Of a stretch of DNA of 64,000 nt, positions 9,886-19,897 are shown piece after piece (position 1 is the stretch's first letter; every line of letters starts with the position of its first letter). A program made the position numbers and the translations under genes. The DNA comes from Leifsonia sp. ku-ls (GTDB lineage Bacteria; Actinomycetota; Actinomycetes; Actinomycetales; Microbacteriaceae). The stretch lies in assembly GCA_003367665.1 (NCBI GenBank), contig QKXI01000001.1:248001-312000 (forward strand). The letters are read 5' to 3'. The notes under the pieces are model-generated. The model did not search any database. It saw nothing but the letters and a program-made list of their open reading frames with translations, and was not told where the DNA came from.

Positions 9886-12153
9886 TTACGCGGCGTTCCG
9901 GGGCCTGACGGTGGAAGACCAGGCCGCTGGCAGCAACGACACAGGAATGAGCAGCGCCTTCGTCCGCAGCACCGGCCCGGCCTGCGCCTCCAGCGCGCCG
10001 AGCACGCTCTCGAGGTCGTCGGCGAGCCCGGCCGCCCAGCGTCGCGTCGGCGGTCCGTAGGCGTCGCGTTCGAGCGCGGCGAGCAGCCGGTGCAGGGCCG
10101 CGTCGGCCGGCGTCCCGGCGACGGCCGCGGCGACGCGTTCCGCGAAGACGCGTGGGGTCTCGGTCGGCGGCGCGGTCCAGCCCAGATCGCGCACCGTGTC
10201 GCGCAGCTCGTCCCACGCCAGCGTCGCGCCGCCCCACTCCTCGGTCAGCTCCCGGATCCGTCGTCGGCGGCGCATCCGCCGCCACACCGCGGGCGCGAGC
10301 AGCACGGCGACGGCGAGCAGCGCGACGCCGACGCCGGTCGCGAGCGGCTGAGCGCCGGAGGTCGTGGTGAGCGGGGCAGAGCCGGCCGGGTTCGCGGGGT
10401 CGGTCGGCACCAGCGCGCGCGGCGCCGAGCTGGACGTCGTGGTGGAGGTCGCCGACGGCGCCGCGGCGTCGGTCTGCGGTCGCGTGTAGTCGGGCACGGT
10501 CCCCCGGCCGACCGTGGGCTCGAACGGCACCCAGCCGACGCCGGCGAAGTAGAGCTCCGGCCAGGCGTGCAGGTCGTCGCTGGTCACCGTGTACTCGCCG
10601 GGATTGGTCGCGGTCCCCCCGCTGGTCGCTCCGGGCAGGTAGCCCTCCGCCACGCGGGACGGGATGCCGAGCGTGCGCGCCATCAGCGCCATCGCCGAGG
10701 CGAAGTGCACGCAGTAGCCGCTCTTCACCTCCAGGAAGCGCGCGATCACCCGGGAGCCGTCGCCGTCATAGCCCTGCTTCAGCGGGGTCTGCGTCGAGTA
10801 GACGAAGCTGTTGTCACGGAAGTAGTCCTGCAGCGCCACGGCCTTGTCGTACTCGCTGACCGCATCCTTGGTGGCCTCGAGCGCGGTGTTCCCGATGATC
10901 GAGGGCAGGTTCGGCGGGAGGAAGAGGTCGCGCTGCACGTCCTCCGGCACGAAACCGCCCGCGGCCTTGAGCTGGTCGGCCGTCGGCTGCAGCACGAGGC
11001 TGGTGGCGGTGTACTTCTGCCCCTGGGTCGTGGCGTTGATGCCGCCGATCGTCAGGTCGTCCGGATCCCACGACCAGGTGCCGCTCAGCCCCTTGACCGA
11101 CTGCACCGGCGCCGGCGCGGGGAGCCAGCGGCTGGTCATGTTGTCGATCGTGACCGTGGTGGTGATCTTCGTGGTCTTCACCGTGTTCGAGAGTCCGGCC
11201 ACCGGCCCGATCTTGGCGCCGTCGCCGAGCCGGTTGGTGTCGCGCTCGCGGTGCTTCCACACCGATCCGGTGAACTGGTCGAGGGAGGCGAGCTTGAGGT
11301 ACTGACCGTTCGCGGCCGAGGTGGTGTAGGTGAGCGCGCGCACGGCGGCCGGCCGCCGCAGGTCCTTCCCGAGGTCGACGAGCGGCGTGACCGTGCCGCC
11401 GATCGAGATGCCACCCGCGGTGAACGAGGTCGCCCCGCCCTGGTCGAACCCGGGCGCGGTGCCCGCCAGCAGCGAGGCGACGACGATCGCCGATGCCCCG
11501 ACCGAGAGCGCGGGGACGGGACGCGGCGTGCCGGGATGCCGGCTGCGCACGTCGCAGCGCAGCAGCCACAGGTAGGCGGCGGCCGAGGCGGCGAGCGCGA
11601 TCGGGTCGAGTCCGTCGCCGAGCAGCGCACCAGGAACCACGAGCACGGCGCCGACGCCGAGCGCGGTGAAGGCGGGGGCGCGGATGGCCACCGCGAGCGT
11701 GTCCAGGATGACCGCGAGCAGACACCCGCCGCCGACGACCAGGAACAGGAACTCCGGGAGCGCCTGCGCCGGCGTCCCCTGCTGGTAGATCGAGAGCAGC
11801 GCCTGCTGCCCGTAGTCCGACCAGCTGCGCACCGTCGCCGGCGTCGGGATGACGCCGAGCAGACCCGTGCCGCGGCCGAACGCCGACGTCATCACGGCGA
11901 CCGCCTCGGCGACGAGCAGCACGGAGACGAGGCCGCGGTGCACGCCGACCGTCCGCAGCGCCGCGCCGGTGAGGAGGATGCCGGACGCGGTGGCCACCAG
12001 GGCGAACCACCAGCCCGCCCCCTGGATGAGGCCGGACAGCGCGTAGCTCAGCGCGAGCACCTGCACGACGAGCGCGCCGGTGATGCGCCAGTACCCGGAC
12101 CGTCGGCGGCCGGCGACGCGCGGCACCGCGACGGCGAGCGACTCAGTGGCCAC
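9886..12153 (-). CDS. Membrane transglutaminase-like protein, catalytic residues intact
   Basis: 755 residues: about six N-terminal membrane helices, a large external region, a transglutaminase-like core, one further membrane helix near residue 610 and a cytoplasmic tail resembling DUF4129. The core keeps Cys in SGYCVHFASAMALM (about residue 480) and His in DDLHAWPELYF (about residue 528), followed by VGWVPFEPT, so it may act as a peptidase or cross-linking enzyme. It ends the coaD-MoxR-DUF58 cluster. The GTG at 12153 overlaps the DUF58 stop by 11 bases; a TTG three codons earlier is also possible. Confidence 0.88.
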   Translation of the reverse strand: MATESLAVAVPRVAGRRRSGYWRITGALVVQVLALSYALSGLIQGAGWWFALVATASGILLTGAALRTVGVHRGLVSVLLVAEAVAVMTSAFGRGTGLLGVIPTPATVRSWSDYGQQALLSIYQQGTPAQALPEFLFLVVGGGCLLAVILDTLAVAIRAPAFTALGVGAVLVVPGALLGDGLDPIALAASAAAYLWLLRCDVRSRHPGTPRPVPALSVGASAIVVASLLAGTAPGFDQGGATSFTAGGISIGGTVTPLVDLGKDLRRPAAVRALTYTTSAANGQYLKLASLDQFTGSVWKHRERDTNRLGDGAKIGPVAGLSNTVKTTKITTTVTIDNMTSRWLPAPAPVQSVKGLSGTWSWDPDDLTIGGINATTQGQKYTATSLVLQPTADQLKAAGGFVPEDVQRDLFLPPNLPSIIGNTALEATKDAVSEYDKAVALQDYFRDNSFVYSTQTPLKQGYDGDGSRVIARFLEVKSGYCVHFASAMALMARTLGIPSRVAEGYLPGATSGGTATNPGEYTVTSDDLHAWPELYFAGVGWVPFEPTVGRGTVPDYTRPQTDAAAPSATSTTTSSSAPRALVPTDPANPAGSAPLTTTSGAQPLATGVGVALLAVAVLLAPAVWRRMRRRRRIRELTEEWGGATLAWDELRDTVRDLGWTAPPTETPRVFAERVAAAVAGTPADAALHRLLAALERDAYGPPTRRWAAGLADDLESVLGALEAQAGPVLRTKALLIPVSLLPAAWSSTVRPRNAA

Positions 12154-13474
12154 GAGCCACAACCCCCGCCCGCTGGCGGCGGACCGCACGCTCCCACGCC
12201 TCCGCGGGGTCGTCGCCCGCGTCGAACCGCACGCACATCCAGCCGGCGTCCGCGAGCACCTCGATCGTGTCCTCCGGCTGCGACGCGGCGACGAAGGCGA
12301 CCGCCGGGTCGCCCATCGAACGCAGCGAGGCCAGCGCCCCCAGCTCGGCCGGCGGCGTCGCTCCGAGCACCGCGAACACCGGCACAGGCCGCCCCGCCCG
12401 GCGCAGGCCCGCACCGAGCTCCGCGACCGCGTCCTCCCGTTCGACGGGCGACGGTTCGATCGCGGCGAGGTCGGCCAACAGCATCCGGTCCGCGCTTCCG
12501 GTGTCGTACGTCGCGGTCGTCGCGCCCATCGTGCCGGTGCGGCCGGCGCCGCTGCGACCGGAGAGCTGCCGCTCCCCGGTCTCGACGATGCTGAGGACGA
12601 AGCCCTCGTCGAGCAGGTGGACGCCGATGGAGGCCACCAGGTCCACCATCGCCTCGAACTCGTCCGCGGCGATCGCGTCGTGGGGCGGCAGAGGTCGGGT
12701 GTCCATCAGCATCCACGCCTCCGGATTGCTGCGCTGCTCCTCCTGCCGCACCATCAGCTGGTCGTGCTTCGCGGTGGCCCGCCAGTGCACGCGCCGCAGC
12801 GGGTCGCCCGGCCGGTACTCGCGCGCGATCAGCTCGTCCGCACTCGGGATGCTGTGCCGCAGCAGCTCGTGCTCCGTGCCCTCGCTGTGGGCGACGTCCA
12901 GCTCGCCCCGGCTCAGGGCGACGACGCGCGGCGTGACGAGCAGTTGGCGCGGCTGGCCGAGCGCGTACTCGGCGTAGGCGACGCCGAACGGGTCGGTGCG
13001 GCTGACGACGAACGGGCCGACGGGATGCGCGCCGCGCCGCTCCGGGACCGCCTCCTGGCGCAGCACCACGGTGTCGCGGCCGTGGTACCCCTCGGCCTGA
13101 TGGGCGCCCAGCCGCGGCAGCGGCGCCGACCGCTGCACGCCCACCTCGGGCGGCGCCGACTCGCGCCAGCGCCCCGCCGGGCTGGGCCGGGCGGACTGGT
13201 TGCGCACGGTCGTGACGATCGTGGTCCGCTCCCCCACCGCCACCACGTCGGGGTGGAAGCTGCGCGTCACGGTCAGCCGCGGTCGGTCCACCGTCACCGA
13301 GATCATGGCCGCCAGCGGCAGCACGGTCAGGAAGACGCCGACGAACAGCACGTCGGTGCGGCCGAACCACGCCGAGGCGACCAGCGCGACGACGCCGACG
13401 GCGCCGAGCGTCCAGCCACGCACGGTCGGGCGCGGCCGCTTGAGCGGCGAGGTAGCACGACCGCGGGCGGGCAC
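12143..13474 (-). CDS. DUF58 protein of the first MoxR module
   Basis: 443 residues with two membrane helices near the N-terminus and the DUF58 signature REYRPGDPLRRVHWRATAK near residue 215, followed by LMVRQEEQ. DUF58 proteins contain a von Willebrand A-like fold and almost always travel with MoxR ATPases, which are thought to remodel them. It is 1 base from the MoxR gene and overlaps the transglutaminase gene, so the three products probably form one membrane complex. Exact activity is unknown for the family. Confidence 0.9.
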   Translation of the reverse strand: MPARGRATSPLKRPRPTVRGWTLGAVGVVALVASAWFGRTDVLFVGVFLTVLPLAAMISVTVDRPRLTVTRSFHPDVVAVGERTTIVTTVRNQSARPSPAGRWRESAPPEVGVQRSAPLPRLGAHQAEGYHGRDTVVLRQEAVPERRGAHPVGPFVVSRTDPFGVAYAEYALGQPRQLLVTPRVVALSRGELDVAHSEGTEHELLRHSIPSADELIAREYRPGDPLRRVHWRATAKHDQLMVRQEEQRSNPEAWMLMDTRPLPPHDAIAADEFEAMVDLVASIGVHLLDEGFVLSIVETGERQLSGRSGAGRTGTMGATTATYDTGSADRMLLADLAAIEPSPVEREDAVAELGAGLRRAGRPVPVFAVLGATPPAELGALASLRSMGDPAVAFVAASQPEDTIEVLADAGWMCVRFDAGDDPAEAWERAVRRQRAGVVARGH

Positions 13475-13475
13475 G

Positions 13476-14534
13476 CTAGCGTCCCTGGCCGCCGACCGCG
13501 CCGGTCCCGACCGGCACCGGCGTCGAGGCGACGATGCGGCGCACGATGTCGGCGATCACCGGCGCGCTCTCGTGGTGGTGCCCGAGCGCCCGGCTGGTGG
13601 GCAGCAGCCGGTGGCCGAGCACCGGAACGGCGAGGGCGTCCACGTCGTCCGGCAGCACGAAGTCGCGGCCGGCCAGCGCTGCCATCGCCTTCGCCGCGCG
13701 GATCAGCTGCAGGGTCGCCCGCGGGCTCGCGCCGAGGCGGAGGTCGCGGTCCTCGCGCGTCGCACGCACCAGATCCACCGCATACTGCTTGACCGGGGTC
13801 GAGGCGAACACGCTGCGCGCGGTCACCATCATCGCCCGCAGCTCGTCGGAGGACACGACGGGACGGATGCGCGAGAGCGGGCTCGAGGTGTCGCGGGTGG
13901 TCAGCATCGCGAGCTCGGAGCCCTCGTCGGGGTAGCCCATGGCGATGCGGGCCATGAAGCGGTCGCGCTGGGCCTCGGGGAGCGCGTAGGTGCCCTCCAT
14001 CTCCACCGGGTTCTGCGTCGCGACCACGATGAACGGCGCCGCCAGCGGGTAGGTCGATCCGTCGACCGTGACCTGGCGCTCCTCCATGCACTCCAGCAGC
14101 GCCGACTGCGTCTTCGGGCTGGCGCGGTTGATCTCGTCGCCGATCACGATGTTGGCGAAGATGGCGCCCGGCTTGAACTCGAACCGCCGTTCCGCCTGGT
14201 TATAGACCGAGACGCCGGTGACGTCGGAGGGCAGCAGGTCCGGGGTGAACTGGATGCGGCTCACTGTGCAGTCGACCGACTTCGCCAGCGACTTGGCGAG
14301 CATGGTCTTTCCGACGCCGGGCACGTCCTCGATCAGCAGGTGACCCTCCGCCAGGAGCACCACGAGCGCGGTCTGCACGGCCTCGTGCTTGCCGTCGATG
14401 ACGGACTCGACGTTGGCGGTGATCTGCTCCGCGGCGCGTCTCAGCTCCTCCAGGTCCATCCCGGGAACGGCGCCGGGGTCGTCCTCCGGCGCGACAGAGG
14501 ATTCGGTGGGCTGGCGCGTCGCGTAGCTGTTCAT
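13476..14534 (-). CDS. MoxR-family AAA+ ATPase (first copy)
   Basis: 352 residues. Walker A is EDVPGVGKTMLAKSL, Walker B GDEINRASPKTQSALLECMEE, and the arginine-finger segment LPEAQRDRFMARI is present. MoxR ATPases act as chaperones that assemble or activate DUF58/VWA proteins and envelope enzymes. An acidic stretch of about 25 residues precedes the AAA+ domain. It starts 15 bases after the coaD stop, so it is probably read from the coaD promoter. Close relative of the second MoxR at 31931-32899. Confidence 0.93.
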   Translation of the reverse strand: MNSYATRQPTESSVAPEDDPGAVPGMDLEELRRAAEQITANVESVIDGKHEAVQTALVVLLAEGHLLIEDVPGVGKTMLAKSLAKSVDCTVSRIQFTPDLLPSDVTGVSVYNQAERRFEFKPGAIFANIVIGDEINRASPKTQSALLECMEERQVTVDGSTYPLAAPFIVVATQNPVEMEGTYALPEAQRDRFMARIAMGYPDEGSELAMLTTRDTSSPLSRIRPVVSSDELRAMMVTARSVFASTPVKQYAVDLVRATREDRDLRLGASPRATLQLIRAAKAMAALAGRDFVLPDDVDALAVPVLGHRLLPTSRALGHHHESAPVIADIVRRIVASTPVPVGTGAVGGQGR

Positions 14535-14549
14535 GGCTCCCCCGTGCTG

Positions 14550-15032
14550 CTAGGTGTCTTGGAGGTACTCGTGGACGGCCGGCGGCACGTACGGGCTGAC
14601 GTCGCCGCCGAGCGCGGACACCTGGCGCACGAGCGAGCTCGACACGTGGGCGTTCGCCGGGTTGGGCAGGAGGAAGACGGTCTCGACGTCGGCCAGGTGC
14701 CGGTTGACGATGGCCATCGGGGTCTCGTAGGCGACGTCGACCTGCGAGCGGATGCCTTTCACCAGCACGTGGGCGCCGACGTCGGTGCAGTAGTCGACCA
14801 GCAGGCCGACCGACCACGACGCGATGACGATGTTGCCGACGATCCCGGCGTCCTCGATCGAGCGCTCGAGCAGCGCCACCCGCTGCGCGATGGGCAGCAG
14901 CGCCGACTTGTCGGGGTTGTGCACCACGACGACGTGCACTTCGTCCCACAGGCCCGCCGCACGCTCGATCACGTCGAGGTGCCCGAGGGTGACCGGGTCG
15001 AACGATCCAGGGACAACGGCGATCCTGTTCAT
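14550..15032 (-). CDS. coaD: Pantetheine-phosphate adenylyltransferase
   Basis: Fourth step of coenzyme A synthesis: 4'-phosphopantetheine plus ATP to dephospho-CoA. 160 residues, standard length. The nucleotidyl-transferase motif [18 protein letters not shown] is at residues 8-25, and [13 protein letters not shown] and [17 protein letters not shown] follow. The ATG has GGAGG 4 bases upstream. It begins the coaD-MoxR-DUF58-transglutaminase run; the linkage to envelope genes seems positional rather than functional. Confidence 0.97.
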   Translation of the reverse strand: MNRIAVVPGSFDPVTLGHLDVIERAAGLWDEVHVVVVHNPDKSALLPIAQRVALLERSIEDAGIVGNIVIASWSVGLLVDYCTDVGAHVLVKGIRSQVDVAYETPMAIVNRHLADVETVFLLPNPANAHVSSSLVRQVSALGGDVSPYVPPAVHEYLQDT

Positions 15033-15115
15033 AGGCCTCCAGACTATCCCGGCGATCCCGGCATTTCGTTGTGAATCCGTTACCAAACGGTTTCGCCGAC
15101 GTGCGGGCCGCTGCC

Positions 15116-17332
15116 CTACGACTTGCCGAGGAAGGCGCGCTCGCTCTCGTCCAGGCGGCGTGCCAGGGCGGCGGCCAGCGCCGGATGGCCGGCGAGCGAG
15201 GGATCGCCCTGCAGCGTCTCCTCCGCGGCCACGCGGGCCTCGGCGATCAGCTCGCCGTCGCTCGCCACCCGCAGCAGGCGCAGCGACGACCGGCCGCCCG
15301 ACTGCCTGCTGCCGAGCACGTCGCCCTCGCGACGCAGCTCCAGGTCGACGTTCGCCAGCTCGAAGCCGTCGATCGTCGCCGCGACGGCCTCCACCCGGTC
15401 GCGGGCGAGCGTGCCCTGCTCCGCCGCGGTGACCAGGAGGCAGAGGCCGGGGACGTCGCCCCGGCCCACCCGGCCGCGCAGCTGGTGCAGCTGCGAGACG
15501 CCGAAGCGGTCCGCGTCCAGCACGACCATCGCGGACGCGTTCGGCACGTTGACGCCGACCTCGATGACCGTCGTCGCGATCAGCAGGTCGATGTCGCCGG
15601 CGGCGAAGGCGCGCATCACCTCGTCCTTCGCGTCGGAGGGCAGTCGCCCGTGCAGCACGCCGACACGCGACCGGGCGAACAGCGGATCGGCCCGCACCTG
15701 GGCGGCGACCGCCTCTACGTTCGCGACCGGACGCGCAGGGGCGCCCTCCTCGGTCTCGGACGGCTCCGGCTCCTCGCCGTCGTCCTCCGCGTCCTTGCCC
15801 GAGATGGCCGGGCAGACGACGAACACCTGCCGGCCCTTGGCGATCTCCTCCGACGCGCGCTCCCAGATCCGCCGCTCCCAGCCCGGTCGGTCCGCCAGGG
15901 GCACCACGAAGCTCTCGATGCCCTGGCGGCCCTCCGGCAGCTGGGCGATCGTCGAGACGTCGAGGTCGCCGAAGACGGTCATCGCCACCGTGCGCGGGAT
16001 GGGCGTCGCGGTGAGCACGAGCACGTGCGGCGGCGTGCCGCCCTTCGCCCGGAGCGCCTCGCGCTGCTCCACGCCGAAACGGTGCTGCTCGTCGACCACC
16101 ACCAGGCCGAGGTCGAAGAAGGTGACGGCGTCGCCGAGCAGCGCGTGCGTCCCGACCACGATGCGCGCCTGCCCGGACACCGTGCGCAGCAGCGCGCGCT
16201 TGCGCTCGGCGGTCGACAGCTGGCCGGTGAGGAGGGTCGGCATCAGCTGCGCCGACAGGTCGGGACCGAGCATCGCGGCGATCGACCGCAGGTGCTGCGC
16301 GGCGAGCACCTCTGTCGGGGCCAGCAGCGCGGACTGGCCGCCGGAGTCGGCGACGGCAAGCATCGCCCGTAGTGCCACGAGCGTCTTCCCGGAGCCGACC
16401 TCGCCCTGCACCAGGCGGTGCATCGCCGCGGTGCCCGCGAGGTCGCGCTCGATCTCGCGGCCGACGACCTCCTGGTCGCCGGTCAGCGAGAACGGCAGCG
16501 CGGCGTCGAAGCGTTCCAGCAGCCCGCCGGGGACCGCGGCGCGCGGGGTGGCCGCGACCTCGCGGGTCGCCGCGCGCTGCTGGAGCAGGGCCGCCTGCAG
16601 CACGAACGCCTCCTGGAACCGCAGCGCGTCGCGGGCGCGCTGCCACTGGGCGTCCTTCTGCGGCCGATGGATGCCCTCCAGCGCGTCGCGGAACGACACC
16701 AGCCCACGCTCGGCGACGATCTCATCCGGCACCGGGTCCGCCACGGAGCCGAGGGCGTCGAGGGCGAGGCCGACGGCCTTCTGCACCTGCCAGCTGGCGA
16801 CCGTGCCGGTCGCGGGGTAGATCGGGATCGGCGTCTGCGCCCACTCCTTCGCGGCGGCGCCCCCCGGCACCACAGCGTCGGGCGCGTCCGGCTCGAACAG
16901 CTCGTAGTCGGGGTGCGCGAGCTGCAGCGCGCCGCGATAGGCCGACACCTTGCCGGCGAATATCCCGCGGACGCCCGGAACCAGCTCGCGCGAGCGCCAC
17001 GCCTGGTTGAAGAAGGTGAGCGTCAGGATGCCCTCTCCGTCGGAGATCTTCACCTCGAGGATGCTCCCGCGCCGCGCCCGCATCGGGCGCTCCTGCACGC
17101 GCAGCACCTCGGCGATGATCGTGACGTTCTCGTCGAGCGGGAGGTTCGCCAGCGCGGTCAGCTCGCCGCGCTTGGCGTACCGGCGCGGATAGTGGCTGAG
17201 AAGGTCGGCGACCGTGCGCATCCCGAACGCCTTCTCGAACGCCGAGGCGGTCCGCCCGCCGAGCACGCCGCTCAGCCGCGTGTCGAGGCCCACCGCGCCG
17301 ACGTCGCCGGCGGCCGGAGCGGAGGAAGTCAT
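15116..17332 (-). CDS. recG: ATP-dependent DNA helicase RecG
   Basis: Remodels stalled replication forks and branch-migrates Holliday junctions. 738 residues, with the N-terminal wedge domain ([13 protein letters not shown]) followed by two helicase lobes. Walker A is [14 protein letters not shown], Walker B is DEQH in [13 protein letters not shown], and [10 protein letters not shown] and QLRGRVGRG are conserved. There is an acidic insertion ([16 protein letters not shown]) in the second lobe. It overlaps the upstream TPR gene by 4 bases (ATGA). Confidence 0.97.
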   Translation of the reverse strand: MTSSAPAAGDVGAVGLDTRLSGVLGGRTASAFEKAFGMRTVADLLSHYPRRYAKRGELTALANLPLDENVTIIAEVLRVQERPMRARRGSILEVKISDGEGILTLTFFNQAWRSRELVPGVRGIFAGKVSAYRGALQLAHPDYELFEPDAPDAVVPGGAAAKEWAQTPIPIYPATGTVASWQVQKAVGLALDALGSVADPVPDEIVAERGLVSFRDALEGIHRPQKDAQWQRARDALRFQEAFVLQAALLQQRAATREVAATPRAAVPGGLLERFDAALPFSLTGDQEVVGREIERDLAGTAAMHRLVQGEVGSGKTLVALRAMLAVADSGGQSALLAPTEVLAAQHLRSIAAMLGPDLSAQLMPTLLTGQLSTAERKRALLRTVSGQARIVVGTHALLGDAVTFFDLGLVVVDEQHRFGVEQREALRAKGGTPPHVLVLTATPIPRTVAMTVFGDLDVSTIAQLPEGRQGIESFVVPLADRPGWERRIWERASEEIAKGRQVFVVCPAISGKDAEDDGEEPEPSETEEGAPARPVANVEAVAAQVRADPLFARSRVGVLHGRLPSDAKDEVMRAFAAGDIDLLIATTVIEVGVNVPNASAMVVLDADRFGVSQLHQLRGRVGRGDVPGLCLLVTAAEQGTLARDRVEAVAATIDGFELANVDLELRREGDVLGSRQSGGRSSLRLLRVASDGELIAEARVAAEETLQGDPSLAGHPALAAALARRLDESERAFLGKS

Positions 17333-18093
17333 GACTCGATCGTAGGCGTCCGGTCCGACGTGCCGGGCTCACGAAGCGCGGCGAGCTGCTCCAGCTCCTC
17401 CCGGACGGCCGGCTCGTCCGGCCGCTCGGCGGCCAGCCGGCGCTGGATGTCCGCCGCCTCCTGGTTCCTGCCGAGCGCGCGCAGGCAGCGCGCGACCGCC
17501 CACCGCGTGGCGAACCGCTCGTCCGGCGTCCCGACCTCTTCGGCGAACGACCGCGCGTCCTCGAACGAGACCAGCGCGGCCGCGAGGTCGCCGTCGGTGA
17601 AGCGGGCCCACCCCCGGAGCTCGTGCAGCACGACGCCCCAGCGCAGCGTCCGCGGGTCGTCGGTGCCGGTCAGGTCGGACAGCCCTTCCTCGATCCACTG
17701 CTCGGCATGCGAGGGATCGCTCTCGGCGAGCACGGCGGCGGTCTCGACCGCGAGGTCGACCTCCGCGTCGCGGCGGGCGGCGCGCAGGGCCTCCTGCAGC
17801 ACCTCGACCGCCTCGCCCTGCCTGCCCTCGGCGCCGCGCAGCCGGCCCCGCTCCAGGAGCACCCGCACCTCCAGCCGACCGAAGGCGGGTTCGAGCGAGT
17901 CGAGCAGCGCTTCGGCCTCGGCGAACCGTCCCTGCAGGCCCAGCGCACGTGCGCGCTGGGTCTCGAGCTCCGCACGGACGAGCTCCGAGCGCCCGGGCAG
18001 CGCGGCGGCCGCGGCGAGCCGCTCCGCGGAGGCGATCGGGTCACCGGGCAGCCACAGGTCGTCGAGCTCTGCCTGCTGCAGGCGTTCCTCCAT
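17329..18093 (-). CDS. TPR-like helical repeat protein, function unknown
   Basis: 254 residues rich in Ala, Leu, Glu and Arg in a regular helical pattern resembling degenerate tetratricopeptide repeats (for example GDLAAALVSFEDARSFAEEVG and ALGRNQEAADIQRRLAAE). No signal peptide or membrane segment. It is read with recG, with an ATGA overlap, and is divergent from rsmD. Proteins of this type usually act as protein-binding scaffolds; I do not recognise a specific role. Confidence 0.8.
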   Translation of the reverse strand: MEERLQQAELDDLWLPGDPIASAERLAAAAALPGRSELVRAELETQRARALGLQGRFAEAEALLDSLEPAFGRLEVRVLLERGRLRGAEGRQGEAVEVLQEALRAARRDAEVDLAVETAAVLAESDPSHAEQWIEEGLSDLTGTDDPRTLRWGVVLHELRGWARFTDGDLAAALVSFEDARSFAEEVGTPDERFATRWAVARCLRALGRNQEAADIQRRLAAERPDEPAVREELEQLAALREPGTSDRTPTIES

Positions 18094-18142
18094 CCCCTCA
18101 TCTTGGCGGCAGACGGCCTCGCGCGGCTAGGCTCGGAGGGCA

Positions 18143-18715
18143 ATGACCCGAATCGTCTCCGGCTTCGCCGGCTCGCTGACCCTGCAGGTGCCCAAGAGCG
18201 GAACCCGCCCGACGAGCGACCGGGTGCGCGAGGCGATCTTCTCGGCGCTGGAGGCGCGGGACGCGGTGCATGGCGCGCGCGTGCTCGACCTCTACGCCGG
18301 CTCCGGAGCCCTCGGGCTGGAGGCGGCCAGCCGCGGCGCGTCCGCGGTGGTGCTGGTCGAGAGGAACCCGGCCGCGGCGGGGGTCTGCCGACGGAACGCC
18401 GCCTCGGTCGCCGCCTCCGCGCGCGCCGCGAAGGTCGCCGTGCCGACGATCGACGTGCGCGCGACCACCGTGCAGAGCTACCTGGGGGGCGCGGCGGGTC
18501 CGTTCGACGTCGTCTTCCTCGACCCGCCCTACGACGTCGGGGACGCCGAGCTGCTGGCGGTCCTGACCGCGCTCGTCCCCCTGCTCCCCGCCGGCGCGGA
18601 GGTGTGCGTCGAACGCAGCACGCGCACCCCCGCGCCCACGGTGCCTGCGGGCCTTCAGCTCGCCCGCCACAAGGCCTACGGCGAGACCGCCATCTATTGG
18701 CTCGCCCCGGCCTGA
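18143..18715 (+). CDS. rsmD: 16S rRNA (guanine(966)-N2)-methyltransferase RsmD
   Basis: Methylates G966 of 16S rRNA during small-subunit assembly. 190 residues with the family start RIVSGFAGSL, the SAM-binding VLDLYAGSGALGLEAASRGA and the catalytic DPPYD motif. A TAGGCT -10 box (18128-18133) and a GGAGGG ribosome site lie immediately upstream. Divergent from the recG-TPR operon and convergent with thiL. Confidence 0.95.
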   Translation: MTRIVSGFAGSLTLQVPKSGTRPTSDRVREAIFSALEARDAVHGARVLDLYAGSGALGLEAASRGASAVVLVERNPAAAGVCRRNAASVAASARAAKVAVPTIDVRATTVQSYLGGAAGPFDVVFLDPPYDVGDAELLAVLTALVPLLPAGAEVCVERSTRTPAPTVPAGLQLARHKAYGETAIYWLAPA

Positions 18716-18851
18716 CGCCATCGCCGGCGTCGCCGCCGGCTCATCGCGGGCGGTGCTCTGGGGCTCGGCGCTCGCCCCCGCCGCACGCCGTCGCCGGCGT
18801 CGCCGCCCCGCCCGCACCGGGGTGTCGTGCGCGGTGCTCTTGGGCTCGGCG
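18715..18851. repeat. Imperfect tandem repeat of about 70-81 bp between rsmD and thiL
   Basis: Two copies of a GC-rich unit. The 23-base head recurs at 18715-18737 and 18785-18807 with one mismatch; a 21-base tail containing GCGGTGCTCT and GGGCTCGGCG recurs at 18750-18770 and 18831-18851. The middles have diverged. It fills the gap between two convergent genes and no coding potential is evident. Confidence 0.75.
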
Positions 18852-18870
18852 GCCGCGGGCGGCGGTGATG

Positions 18871-19872
18871 TCAGCCCTGGCGGCCGGACCAGTCCTGGTA
18901 GGGGTCCCAGCCGCCGCGGTCCGTGAAGGGGCGGCCATCGACGAGGAGGCCGGAGCCGGCGCTGACCTCGCCGACGCGGCGGAACCCGCCGGGGAGCTCG
19001 GTGCCCGGCGGGAAGGTCGCGAGCAGGCCGTGGTCCTCTCCCCCGGTCAGCGCCGTGCCGACGTCAGGGCCGAGGGTGGACGTGTCGAGGTCGATCGCGA
19101 CGCCGCTCGCCTCGGCGACGCGGCGGGCGTCCAGGGCGAGGCCGTCGCTCAGGTCGAGCATCGCGGTCGCGCCGGCCTGCGCGGCGAGCGGACCGTCGGC
19201 GAGGGGCGGACGCGGCCGCAGCTGGGCGCGGACGAGGTCGGGGTGCTCGGCGGCCACCGCGGCGAAGCGCGCCGCGTCGGGCTCGCCCGCCGCATCCACG
19301 GCCTCGGCGAACAGCAGTCGCAGCCCGGTGGCCGCCGCCCCGAGCGGGCCGGACACGGCGACGACGTCGCCCGGTCGGGCGCCGCTGCGCAGCACGGGCG
19401 CGCGCCCCTCCAGGTCGCCGAACGCGGTGACCGCGAAGGTCAGCGTGGCGGACACAGACAGGTCGCCGCCGACCACGCCGCACCCCGGCTGAAGGGCCTC
19501 GCAGGCCAACCGGAAGCCGTCGGCGACCGCCTCCAACCAGGTCACCGGGGTTTCCGGTGGCGCGGCGATGGCCACCACCAGCGCGGTCGGCACGGCGCCC
19601 ATGGCGGCCACGTCGGAGAGGTTCGTCACGGCGGCCTTCCAGCCCAGGTCCTCCGGGCCCGACCAGGCGAGCCGGAAGTCCGGGCCGTGCACCATCATGT
19701 CCGTCGTCACCACGAACCGGCCGTCGGGTGCCGCGAGCACGGCCGCGTCGTCCCCCGGGCCGACCAGGGTCGCACGCGACTCCGGGAGGCGGGGGAAGAT
19801 GCGCCGCAACGCCTCCCGCTCGGACGCCTCGCCGATGGTGAGGCCGGACCCGTCGCTCCCAGAGTTTCCCAT
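18871..19872 (-). CDS. thiL: Thiamine-monophosphate kinase
   Basis: Phosphorylates thiamine monophosphate to the active diphosphate cofactor. 333 residues. Typical segments are GPGDDAAVL near residue 40, [28 protein letters not shown] and [13 protein letters not shown], which form the ATP and metal sites of the AIR-synthase fold. The ATG at 19872 is 25 bases from the divergent DUF3515 gene. A TACCGT -10 box 8 bases upstream suggests a leaderless mRNA. Confidence 0.95.
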   Translation of the reverse strand: MGNSGSDGSGLTIGEASEREALRRIFPRLPESRATLVGPGDDAAVLAAPDGRFVVTTDMMVHGPDFRLAWSGPEDLGWKAAVTNLSDVAAMGAVPTALVVAIAAPPETPVTWLEAVADGFRLACEALQPGCGVVGGDLSVSATLTFAVTAFGDLEGRAPVLRSGARPGDVVAVSGPLGAAATGLRLLFAEAVDAAGEPDAARFAAVAAEHPDLVRAQLRPRPPLADGPLAAQAGATAMLDLSDGLALDARRVAEASGVAIDLDTSTLGPDVGTALTGGEDHGLLATFPPGTELPGGFRRVGEVSAGSGLLVDGRPFTDRGGWDPYQDWSGRQG

Positions 19873-19897
19873 GAACTGAAACGGTAGCCTGAAACGG
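19873..19897. promoter_or_regulatory. 25-bp divergent leaderless promoter region (thiL / DUF3515)
   Basis: Only 25 bases separate the two start codons. Rightward, TAGCCT lies 7 bases before the DUF3515 ATG; leftward, TACCGT lies 8 bases before the thiL ATG. The two -10 boxes overlap the same few bases, so the promoters should exclude each other. CTGAAACGG occurs twice here. Confidence 0.5.

Noticed and set aside
10090-12594. Plus-strand open frame of 834 codons over the first transglutaminase gene
   Set aside because: Arg/Gly-rich antisense shadow with no ribosome site and no recognisable fold.
17623-19887. Long plus-strand frame spanning the TPR gene, rsmD and thiL
   Set aside because: It covers three recognised genes on both strands and has shadow composition.
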